Below, in pieces: positions 1 to 5,700 of a stretch of 5,830 nucleotides of DNA (position 1 is its first letter; every line of letters starts with the position of its first letter). The DNA lies in assembly GCA_030637805.1 (NCBI GenBank), contig DAOWFV010000175.1, positions 1 to 5,830 of the forward strand. Direction: 5' to 3'. The notes under the pieces were generated by a model. That model was not told the origin of the DNA, made no database searches, and worked only from the letters and a program-made list of their open reading frames with translations. The position numbers were made by a program, and so were the translations under genes. The stretch is from Acidobacteriota bacterium. Lineage in GTDB: Bacteria > Acidobacteriota > Thermoanaerobaculia > Thermoanaerobaculales > Sulfomarinibacteraceae.

Positions 1-52
1 CAGGTCGCAGGTCGCAGGTCGCAGGTCGCAGGTCGCAGGTCGCAGGTCGCAG
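1..52. repeat. Perfect tandem heptamer array, (CAGGTCG)x7 plus a 3-base partial copy
   Basis: Seven exact copies of CAGGTCG run from the window edge to position 49, followed by CAG before the pattern breaks into unrelated sequence. The array may continue to the left of the window. Perfect identity among copies suggests recent slippage-type expansion. The unit does not behave as coding sequence. It lies downstream of kbl in the same non-coding stretch as the second array at 118-212, whose unit is almost its reverse complement. No function can be read from it. Confidence 0.95.
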
Positions 53-117
53 CGAGATTGTGGGCTGGACCTTTGCGATGTCAAGCCTTTTCTGCAACTT
101 TCTTGAGTTTTTCAATG

Positions 118-212
118 ACACCTGAAGCCTGAGACCTGTGAGACTTGAGACCTGAGACCTGAAGGTTGTGAGACCTGAGACCTGAGACCTGAAGCCTGAG
201 ACCTGAAGCTGG
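118..212. repeat. Degenerate heptamer array, consensus AGACCTG with AAGCCTG variants
   Basis: About thirteen consecutive units can be cut after each CTG/TTG. The commonest unit is AGACCTG, with variants ACACCTG, AAGCCTG and AAGGTTG, two 9-nt units (TGAGACTTG and TGAGACCTG), and a truncated last copy. Within it a 30-bp block is tandemly duplicated (139-168 and 169-198, differing at three positions). The unit matches the reverse complement of the left array (CGACCTG) at six of seven bases. The 65 bp between the arrays (53-117) is unique, relatively AT-rich, and shows no gene. The second array ends about 40 bp downstream of the kbl stop codon. No clear hairpin-plus-T-run terminator is visible there. 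Confidence 0.92.
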
Positions 213-253
213 GGAACCAAATAATGGCCTCGGGCTATCTTTCGATGGGTCCC

Positions 254-1444
254 TCACACTCCGATCACACCCAGCCGCTTCCCCACCTTCTCGAAGGCAG
301 CCACCGCACGGTCGAGGTGCTCGCGCTCGTGAGCGGCGGAGATCTGCACCCGGATCCGCGCCTGGCCCTTGGGCACCACCGGAAAGGAGAATCCTATGAC
401 GTAGATTCCCTCGGCCAGCATCGCGTCGGCGACATCGGTGGCGAGCTTGGCGTCGTAGAGCATCACCGGCACGATGGCGGTTTCTCCTTCGAGGAGGTCG
501 AAGCCCACCGTTGCGAGACGGCCGCGGAAGTAGCGCGTGTTCTCCATCAGCTTCTCGCGAAGCGTTGTTGAGGCCGAGAGCATCCTGAAGACCTCGATGC
601 CGGCAGCTGTCAGAGACGGCGTCAAGGTGTTGGAGAAGAGGTAGGGCCGCGAACGCTGGCGCAGCAGGTCGACGATTTCCTTGCGGCCGGTTGTGTATCC
701 GCCGGAGGCGCCACCCAACGCCTTGCCGAGTGTCGAGGTGATCACGTCCACCCGACCCTGCACACCACAGTGCTCCGGGGTGCCGCGGCCGGTGGCCCCG
801 ATGTATCCGGTGGCGTGCGAGTCATCAACCATTACCATCGCGTCATACCGCTCCGCCAGGTCACAGATCTCATCGAGCTTCGCGAGGTAGCCGTCCATCG
901 AAAACACGCCGTCGGTGGCGATGAGCCGGCGCCGGTGGCTTTGGGTCTTTTTCAGGATCTCTTCGAGCTCGCCCATGTTCGAGTTGCTGTAGCGGAAGCG
1001 CTCGGCCTTGCACAAACGCACGCCGTCGATGATCGAGGCGTGGTTGAGCTGGTCGGAGATGATGGCGTCCTCGGCATTCAGAATGGTCTCGAAAAGCCCG
1101 GCGTTGGCGTCGAAGCACGAGGAGTAGAGGATGGTGTCGTCGGTGCCGTTGAACTCGGAGATCACCCGCTCGAGCTCCTTGTGAAGGTCGAGTGTGCCGC
1201 AGATGAACCGCACCGACGCCATACCGAATCCGCGCTCGTCCAGAGCCTCTTTCGCCTTGGCGATGATCTCGGAGTTGTCGGCGAGGCCGAGATAGTTGTT
1301 GGCGCAGAAGTTGATCACCTCGCCCTGCGGCACGCGAATGGACGCGCTCTGCGGCGATGCGATGACACGCTCCTCCTTGTAGGTCCCCGCATCCCGAATG
1401 GTCTCGATCTCCTCGAGGAATCCCTTGCGATAGGTGTCAAACAT
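254..1444 (-). CDS. kbl: Glycine C-acetyltransferase (2-amino-3-ketobutyrate CoA ligase)
   Basis: This cytosolic PLP enzyme interconverts 2-amino-3-ketobutyrate plus CoA and glycine plus acetyl-CoA, the second step of threonine breakdown after threonine dehydrogenase. The 396-residue product is close to the usual length of about 398 and follows the family almost end to end. It shows INFCANNYLGLA near residues 44-55, GFGMASVRFICGT at 72-84, the cofactor-stacking His137 in LNHASIIDG, SSCFDAN at 108-114, VDDSHATG with Asp208 at 206-213, and the Schiff-base lysine Lys241 in TLGKALGGASGG. PVVPKGQARIR at 355-365 lies in the C-terminal substrate-side region. The start is chosen by the strong ribosome-binding site six bases upstream and by alignment with the family N-terminus. 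The frame stays open to 1657, but that extension is unlike the family. Related alpha-oxoamine synthases (BioF, HemA, SPT) are less likely given the KBL-specific motifs. No tdh lies in the window, so the partner is elsewhere or beyond the left edge. Confidence 0.96.
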   Translation of the reverse strand: MFDTYRKGFLEEIETIRDAGTYKEERVIASPQSASIRVPQGEVINFCANNYLGLADNSEIIAKAKEALDERGFGMASVRFICGTLDLHKELERVISEFNGTDDTILYSSCFDANAGLFETILNAEDAIISDQLNHASIIDGVRLCKAERFRYSNSNMGELEEILKKTQSHRRRLIATDGVFSMDGYLAKLDEICDLAERYDAMVMVDDSHATGYIGATGRGTPEHCGVQGRVDVITSTLGKALGGASGGYTTGRKEIVDLLRQRSRPYLFSNTLTPSLTAAGIEVFRMLSASTTLREKLMENTRYFRGRLATVGFDLLEGETAIVPVMLYDAKLATDVADAMLAEGIYVIGFSFPVVPKGQARIRVQISAAHEREHLDRAVAAFEKVGKRLGVIGV

Positions 1445-1450
1445 GGCCTG

Positions 1451-1457
1451 ACCTCCC
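1451..1457 (-). promoter_or_regulatory. Shine-Dalgarno site of kbl
   Basis: On the minus strand GGGAGGT precedes the ATG at 1444 with a 6-nt spacer. It is a near-ideal ribosome-binding site. It decides against the 71-residue N-terminal extension that begins at a GTG at 1657. Confidence 0.85.
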
Positions 1458-1488
1458 GATGTGATCGTCACGGTTCGAGGCGAAACTA

Positions 1489-1657
1489 GTGCACCCCGCC
1501 ACAGTTGGGGTGGTATTCGGTCGCCGATGCATCCTTCCTGCCTGCACTTCGCTTCCTCGACACACGAAAGACACGAAAGAGTATTAATCGGTCGCGAAAT
1601 GCAGGCAGCAAGGCACCTCAGCACCCTCGATACTACACCCCAATTATGACGGGGCAC
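1489..1657. repeat. Long imperfect palindrome (BIME/MITE-like element) upstream of kbl
   Basis: Two 64-nt arms (1489-1552 and 1594-1657) are imperfect reverse complements around a 41-nt centre. The outer arm parts begin GTGCACCCC on the left and, reverse-complemented, GTGCCCC on the right. They stay alignable with mostly transitions through TTGGGGTG. The inner 15 nt match at 14 positions (CTGCCTGCACTTCGC versus CTGCCTGCATTTCGC). The middle of the arms is more diverged. Each arm also carries its own small hairpin (CACCCC at 1492-1497 with GGGGTG at 1507-1512; CCCC at 1638-1641 with GGGG at 1651-1654). The centre contains ACACGAAAG twice in tandem (1562-1579). The architecture of two inverted hairpin units recalls bacterial interspersed mosaic elements or a non-autonomous miniature transposon. 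No transposase is encoded. It fills most of the 252-bp gap between kbl and the STAS gene. Confidence 0.75.
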
Positions 1658-1684
1658 ACTAACCTGAGCCGCTCACAGCGTCAA
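1656..1684 (-). promoter_or_regulatory. Possible sigma-70-type promoter for kbl
   Basis: On the minus strand TTGACG (1684-1679) lies 17 bp before TAGTGT (1661-1656). The -35 box is close to consensus and the -10 box is weak. If used, transcription would start near 1649, and the kbl leader of about 200 nt would contain nearly the whole palindrome. Only the spacing and the -35 match support it. Confidence 0.28.
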
Positions 1685-1696
1685 GAAGAGACGGAG

Positions 1697-2041
1697 TCAG
1701 TTTGTCTGGAAGCTCGCCAGCGCCTCGGTCTCATCGTCATAGACCTCGAGCAGCGGGAGGAGCTGGGTGAGGCGCAGGGTCCGTTCGACCTGTGGTTTCG
1801 GGCGCATCAGCTTCACCGAGGCACCGAAGCGACGGGCGAGCTTCCACCCGGAGACCACCTCACCAATACCCGAGCTATCCATGACCGCAACCCGGCTGAG
1901 GTTGAGCACGATCTTCTTCCAGTCTTCCGCGATGAGCTCGTTCATCACGTCGCGCAGGAGCTCATCCCCAACACCCATAACCAACCGTCCCTCGAGATCG
2001 ACGATGATGACGTCATCCACGTGCCGTACGTCTACTTTCAT
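1697..2041 (-). CDS. STAS-domain anti-sigma factor antagonist (SpoIIAA/RsbV type)
   Basis: This is a single STAS domain of 114 residues, the usual size for anti-anti-sigma factors. Such proteins bind an anti-sigma serine kinase when unphosphorylated and so release a sigma factor; they are switched off by phosphorylation of a conserved serine. The protein opens with the first strand (residues 2-16, VDVRHVDDVIIVDLEG). It continues with the GRL element, the IVLNLSRVAVMDSSGIG strand-loop, and the helix after it. DSSGIG occupies 55-60, so Ser57 is the expected phosphosite by analogy with SpoIIAA. The start at 2041 gives MKVDV, where STAS homology begins; an ATG three codons upstream (2050) is also possible. 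The frame stays open to 2260, but that part overlaps the upstream gene. No clear Shine-Dalgarno site is visible. It follows the diguanylate cyclase gene by 34 nt and is probably the last gene of the operon. No cognate kinase, phosphatase or sigma factor is in the window. Confidence 0.9.
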   Translation of the reverse strand: MKVDVRHVDDVIIVDLEGRLVMGVGDELLRDVMNELIAEDWKKIVLNLSRVAVMDSSGIGEVVSGWKLARRFGASVKLMRPKPQVERTLRLTQLLPLLEVYDDETEALASFQTN

Positions 2042-2075
2042 GGCCCGCATTCTATCGTGGTCCGGCCCATTCCGC

Positions 2076-3425
2076 TCACGAGGAATCTCCGCGGAGCATC
2101 GCATCGAGGTCATCCAGGTCGAGCCGGTCATTGTCTCCGTCGGTCGCCGCTTCGGATTCAGCGGCGGTCTTTGGCTTCGTGGTGGCTGGATTGAGACCGG
2201 TATCATCGGCCCGCAGCACGAGGTTGCGCCCACCATTCTTCGCCCGGTACAGGGCCGCATCCGCTGCCCGCAGCAGCTCGACGCTGTCGGGCGCGTCGTC
2301 GGGGAAGCTCGCCACGCCGCCGCTGATGGTGATCCGGCCCATCGGCTGCGTCTCCTCGCCTTCGAAAGCGAACTCCTCGATGCGCCGGCGAACCATCCCG
2401 GCCGCGTTCATTGCCTGTGCTGCGGCAAGGCCCGGCATCACGAGCAGGAACTCCTCACCGCCGAACCGCCCGAAGACGTCCTCCGAGCGCACGTTTTCGC
2501 GTACCAGCGTGGAGAGCTGACGGAGCAGATGGTCCCCGGCAAGGTGGCCGTGGCTGTCGTTGTAGTGCTTGAAGTTGTCCAGGTCGAACATGAAGGCCGA
2601 GGCACGGGCGCCCTTTTCGCGCGCCTCGAGCACGACCTTGCTCAGGCGATCGAGCAGAGCCCCCTTGTTGAGGATCCCGGTGAGCTTGTCGATATCCGCC
2701 TTGTCCTTCGCACTCCGGAGAGCCTCCACGTTCTTCCAGGTCAATCCCCCGAGACGGGCGATCATCTCCAGTACCTCGCGCTCGCGCTCGTGGTGGCGCT
2801 CCGGGCGCGCGATGGCCAGCACCCCGAGAGTTTCGTCGCCCGCAACCATCGGCGCGAGGATGTCGTAGTCGGGCTCCCCAGCCTGTCGGGTGAGCTCGTA
2901 CCTGAAGGCCCGATCCAGCTCGAAGTCCTCCCGGATCATTACCCGCTGCCGCTCCGCCACAACTCCGGCCTGACCCTCACCGACATTGAACACCATGCCC
3001 TCCCTGATGCCTCGCAGGGAGGAGTGGAGGGCGGCCACGACCAGCCGATCACCGCCGGTTGGATCGCCGGCAGCGCCGCGCCGGCGAACCAGCACCACGG
3101 CCACATCGGGTCGGAAAATCCGTACCATCGCAGTGAGCAGGACCTTCGGAATCATTCGCACCTGCTTCTCGGCGTGCAGCTCGCCCAGAAGCTGTGAAAA
3201 CACTTGGAAGAACTCGAACAGGAAATTCAGGTCCTGCTCGAGACGGCGGACCGGCCGCGCCGAGGCCTCCATCGCCGCCACCGCCTGCTGCTCCGCCGCA
3301 CGACGCGCCTCCGAGGCCCGCCGCAGGGCCACAAGCAGCGCGCCCACGATAACGGCCAGGGCCGGAACCGCCATGGCTGCCAACAGGGCAACCGGCGACC
3401 ACTCACCTACGGGGATCAGGTCCAC
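2076..3425 (-). CDS. Membrane-anchored GAF-GGDEF diguanylate cyclase
   Basis: The protein is predicted to make cyclic di-GMP from two GTP at the inner membrane. Order, numbered from the GTG at 3425 (449 residues): a hydrophobic membrane segment at about 11-34; an Arg/Ala/Glu-rich probable coiled coil at about 36-90; a GAF-like sensory domain at about 90-232, ending in DYDILAPMVAGDETLGVLAI; and a GGDEF domain at about 245-405. Catalytic features are complete: DKLTGILNKG at 246-255, the metal-binding Asp281 in FDLDNFK, HYNDSHGHLAGD, and the signature GGEEF at 322-326. An intact inhibitory I-site RSED (313-316) lies exactly five residues before it, which predicts product feedback inhibition. The acidic tail (406-449) ends in a FliM-like peptide. 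Start: GTG at 3425 has GGAG seven bases upstream. A TTG at 3491 would add 22 residues but has no visible ribosome-binding site. The GAF ligand cannot be inferred. Confidence 0.92.
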   Translation of the reverse strand: MDLIPVGEWSPVALLAAMAVPALAVIVGALLVALRRASEARRAAEQQAVAAMEASARPVRRLEQDLNFLFEFFQVFSQLLGELHAEKQVRMIPKVLLTAMVRIFRPDVAVVLVRRRGAAGDPTGGDRLVVAALHSSLRGIREGMVFNVGEGQAGVVAERQRVMIREDFELDRAFRYELTRQAGEPDYDILAPMVAGDETLGVLAIARPERHHEREREVLEMIARLGGLTWKNVEALRSAKDKADIDKLTGILNKGALLDRLSKVVLEAREKGARASAFMFDLDNFKHYNDSHGHLAGDHLLRQLSTLVRENVRSEDVFGRFGGEEFLLVMPGLAAAQAMNAAGMVRRRIEEFAFEGEETQPMGRITISGGVASFPDDAPDSVELLRAADAALYRAKNGGRNLVLRADDTGLNPATTKPKTAAESEAATDGDNDRLDLDDLDAMLRGDSS

Positions 3426-3432
3426 CCACCAG

Positions 3433-3436
3433 CTCC
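3433..3436 (-). promoter_or_regulatory. Shine-Dalgarno site favouring the GTG start of the diguanylate cyclase
   Basis: GGAG on the minus strand sits seven bases before GTG at 3425. The alternative TTG at 3491 is preceded by sequence with no purine-rich ribosome-binding site, so the shorter protein is preferred. Confidence 0.45.
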
Positions 3437-3501
3437 GATCACCTGATCTCCCACCGACTCTCCAGGAACGGTCGACACGTCCAGATCGCAATCGTCATCA
3501 T

Positions 3502-4506
3502 TCAATTGTACATGCCGCCGCCGCCAAGGGGGATGCGCAGCAGCAGTGTTCGCTGATCGGTTCGCGGCGGCAGGGGCTCATCGATGACCCCGGTGACGGC
3601 GTTGTCGGCCACCAGCCACAGGGCGCCGTCCGAGGTCACTGCGATGCCCTCCACATTGTTACTCCACCCCTCCTCCTCCAGCGAACGCAGAATCTCGGTC
3701 AGCTCGAGAACCACCCTCCATTCCCCGCTTTTCGGATCGATCATCACCACCTGGTAGCGCTCCCCCGGAAACTGGGTCTTCAGAGCAAGCAGCCTCTTTC
3801 CCCACCAGGCGAGGCCGGTGAGGCGCCACGTGCAGTCTTCGAGAACCACCTCCAGCGGATCTTCCTCAAGCTCCAGGTATCCCTTCCTGTTCCGTTGCCT
3901 GTAGATCTTGGCTGAGCACCCGCTCGCTTCGTCGCCGCTGCGCTCGAGAAGCACGTAGAGCAGCCTGCCGTCGGGGCTGACCTCAATTCCCTCGAAACCG
4001 ATCTTGTTCCCCTGCACCCTCACACCCTGGACTATCAACTCTCGAGCCTCGATGGAACGGCGCTCAGGCTCTACCGCGAGTTTCTGCTCATCCCCGAGGT
4101 GAGCCGAATAAACTGCGGCGTTCGCCTCGTCGCAGAAGTACAAGGTCCCGTCATGCAAGGCGACTCCCTCGAGTTCAGAGTGCGGGGGCACGGCGAGCGC
4201 TGTCACCCGTGCTCGAGGATCAGGTGAGAGATCGATTTGCAGCAGACGAGCGTACTTCTCAGAGGCGACGTAGAGGAATCTTTGCGACGCCGCTAGACCG
4301 GAAGCCTCGAGTGCGAATCCCTGATCGAAAGATGGATGATCCGACCGCCAGTGCACAACCTCGGCCCGGTCAACGTCCCACGTCGGGAGTGGCACCCGGG
4401 AATCCATGGCAGCCGACCGGCATCCCGTCCAAATAGGGAGGACCACCACCAGACAGCCCGCCGACACGGCACACCGCCGCAATGCAATCGGTCCACACCG
4501 ACGCAT
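3502..4506 (-). CDS. Probable lipoprotein with phytase-like / SdiA-regulated-type beta-propeller domain
   Basis: This is an exported 334-residue protein of uncertain function. The N-terminus has basic residues (MRRC, LRR), then a hydrophobic run at about 13-26, then TGC with Cys29 as the likely lipidated cysteine. Trp at the -3 position is unusual for a lipobox, so anchoring is probable rather than certain. The rest looks like a beta-propeller: five spaced motifs of the (E)GL/I type occur at about 67-71 (EASGL), 111-117 (ELEGVAL), 170-176 (GFEGIEV), 228-234 (RLTGLAW) and 284-290 (NVEGIAV). Each is followed by a strand pair such as SPDGRLLYVLLE or TSDGALWLVAD. This pattern fits the Pfam families 'esterase-like activity of phytase' or SdiA-regulated. 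I see no basis for naming a substrate. The ATG is one base after the mtnA stop (TGA-G-ATG), so the genes are probably translationally coupled. The diguanylate cyclase follows downstream. Confidence 0.72.
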   Translation of the reverse strand: MRRCGPIALRRCAVSAGCLVVVLPIWTGCRSAAMDSRVPLPTWDVDRAEVVHWRSDHPSFDQGFALEASGLAASQRFLYVASEKYARLLQIDLSPDPRARVTALAVPPHSELEGVALHDGTLYFCDEANAAVYSAHLGDEQKLAVEPERRSIEARELIVQGVRVQGNKIGFEGIEVSPDGRLLYVLLERSGDEASGCSAKIYRQRNRKGYLELEEDPLEVVLEDCTWRLTGLAWWGKRLLALKTQFPGERYQVVMIDPKSGEWRVVLELTEILRSLEEEGWSNNVEGIAVTSDGALWLVADNAVTGVIDEPLPPRTDQRTLLLRIPLGGGGMYN

Positions 4507-4507
4507 C

Positions 4508-5620
4508 TCAGTGAACCCCGCTGATCACGACCGCCCTTTCCGGGAAGAGGTGCCGGAGCCCCACGGTCGAGGCCTCGCACACGCCACGCTCGGTCAGCAG
4601 CCCACTCACGAGGCGGGCGGGTGTGACGTCGAAGGCGAAGTTGGCCGCCGCGCAACCAGGCGGCGCGATCTCCACCGAGCTGTCAATCCCTTCCTTCGTG
4701 CGCCCGGCGACCCGAATCACCTCTGCCGGCGACCGCTCTTCGATGGGAATCTCCTCGATGCCGTCTGCAATTTCCCAGTCGATGGTGGTGGAAGGCAGCG
4801 CGACATAGAAGGGCACCTTGTTGTCGTGAGCGGCAAGCGCCTTGAGGTAGGTGCCGATCTTGTTCGCGACATCGCCCCGCGACGTCGTGCGGTCGCTGCC
4901 CACGAGGCAGAGATCGACCATTCCGTGCTGCATGAGGTGCCCGCCGACATTATCGGCGATCAGGGTGTGGGGCACGCCGTGCGCCCCGAGCTCGAATGCC
5001 GTTAAAGCCGCCCCCTGGTTGCGCGGGCGCGTCTCATCGACCCAAACGTGCACATTCATGCCGGCGTCGTGGGCCAAGTAGACGGGAGCCAGAGCCGTCC
5101 CCCAGTCGACGGTGGCCAGCCAACCCGCATTACAGTGGGTGAGCACGTTCAGCGCCCGGTCGCCCTTGTCCCGGGCAAGCCCCCGCAGGAGCTCCAGTCC
5201 GTGCTCGCCGATGCTGCGGCAAGCGGCCACGTCGTCATCGCAGATACGCGCCGCAACCCTCCAGGCCGCGGCCACACGCTCCGCCGCGGGCAAGGGACCC
5301 ACGGCGGCCACTACCTCGCCCAAAGCCCAGCGCAGGTTGACCGCGGTCGGTCTGGTGGCGGCGAGCAACTCCACCCCGTGTTGCAGGGCTTGGTCGGAGG
5401 AGTCCTCTTGAAGAGCGAGGCAGAGACCGTAGGCAGCGGTGGCGCCGACCAGGGGCGCGCCGCGCACCTGCATCACCCGGATCGCCTCCGCTGCGGCCTC
5501 CAGGCTCTGAAGCCGCACCACCTCGAAGGCGTGCGGCAACCGGGTCTGATCGATGACCTCGACCGCGCCACCGTCCTCCGACGGCCAGATGGTTCGGTAC
5601 CAGCGATCACCGACTTTCAT
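4508..5620 (-). CDS. mtnA: S-methyl-5-thioribose-1-phosphate isomerase
   Basis: This cytosolic enzyme converts methylthioribose 1-phosphate to methylthioribulose 1-phosphate in the methionine salvage pathway. The 370-residue length is typical. Family hallmarks are present in order: the phosphate-site RGAPLVGA at 53-60; THCNAG at 161-166 with the catalytic Cys163; VDETRPRNQGAALTAFEL at 194-211; IADN at 221-224; and GSDRTTSRGDVANKIGTY at 241-258 with the catalytic Asp243. The fold is shared with eIF2B-alpha subunits and ribose-1,5-bisphosphate isomerase, but the Cys/Asp pair and the DETRPRNQGARLTAWEL-like block identify MtnA. No other mtn gene is in the window. The ATG at 5620 matches the family start, yet it has no recognisable Shine-Dalgarno site. 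Instead a stable inverted repeat ends three bases upstream. It appears to head the operon that continues through the lipoprotein, GGDEF and STAS genes. Confidence 0.96.
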   Translation of the reverse strand: MKVGDRWYRTIWPSEDGGAVEVIDQTRLPHAFEVVRLQSLEAAAEAIRVMQVRGAPLVGATAAYGLCLALQEDSSDQALQHGVELLAATRPTAVNLRWALGEVVAAVGPLPAAERVAAAWRVAARICDDDVAACRSIGEHGLELLRGLARDKGDRALNVLTHCNAGWLATVDWGTALAPVYLAHDAGMNVHVWVDETRPRNQGAALTAFELGAHGVPHTLIADNVGGHLMQHGMVDLCLVGSDRTTSRGDVANKIGTYLKALAAHDNKVPFYVALPSTTIDWEIADGIEEIPIEERSPAEVIRVAGRTKEGIDSSVEIAPPGCAAANFAFDVTPARLVSGLLTERGVCEASTVGLRHLFPERAVVISGVH

Positions 5621-5623
5621 GAC

Positions 5624-5661
5624 GGGAAGTGTACCGCGTCATCTCGCCAGGTACATTCCCC
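5624..5661 (-). promoter_or_regulatory. Inverted repeat / hairpin abutting the mtnA start codon
   Basis: GGGAAGTGTACC (5624-5635) and GGTACATTCCCC (5650-5661) form a dyad with 12-nt arms and a 14-nt centre. In the mtnA transcript the arms would pair at 11 of 12 positions, counting one G-U pair, with one A-C mismatch. The stem ends three bases before the AUG. It could be a hairpin limiting ribosome access, or an operator for a dimeric repressor on the DNA. Both roles are inferred from position and symmetry only. Confidence 0.5.
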
Positions 5662-5700
5662 TTCTTCAACCTCGTCTCCGCCTTCTTCTTTTGATGGCCC

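Noticed and set aside
81..115. Rho-independent terminator (TCAAG at 81-85, CTTGA at 102-106, then a T-rich run)
   Set aside because: The stem is only five base pairs with a 16-nt loop and little GC. It is too weak to call, and no plus-strand gene ends before it in the window.
1..212. CRISPR array
   Set aside because: The units are only seven bases long and contiguous, with no spacers of constant length and no cas genes in the window. This is a simple tandem repeat.
770..1489. A 239-codon open frame on the plus strand
   Set aside because: It is antisense to kbl, its translation has no recognisable motif, and the opposite strand carries a complete conserved enzyme.
1445..1657. A 71-residue N-terminal extension of kbl from a GTG at 1657
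   Set aside because: The extension reads through the palindromic element, has no similarity to the family, and is bypassed by a strong ribosome-binding site at 1451-1457.
1671..1680. Small hairpin (CGCT/AGCG) just downstream of the STAS gene as terminator
   Set aside because: The stem is four base pairs with no T tract. The adjacent palindromic element is a better candidate for stopping transcription.
2042..2260. A 73-residue N-terminal extension of the STAS protein
   Set aside because: It would overlap the conserved-frame diguanylate cyclase by about 185 bases. STAS homology begins exactly at the ATG at 2041.
1767..3197. A 476-codon open frame on the plus strand
   Set aside because: It lies wholly antisense to the GGDEF and STAS genes, whose domains are unmistakable. 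It shows no recognisable motif, and long antisense frames are expected in GC-rich DNA.
4406..5005. A 199-codon open frame on the plus strand
   Set aside because: It is antisense to mtnA and the 5' end of the lipoprotein gene. Its composition matches a shadow frame rather than a protein.
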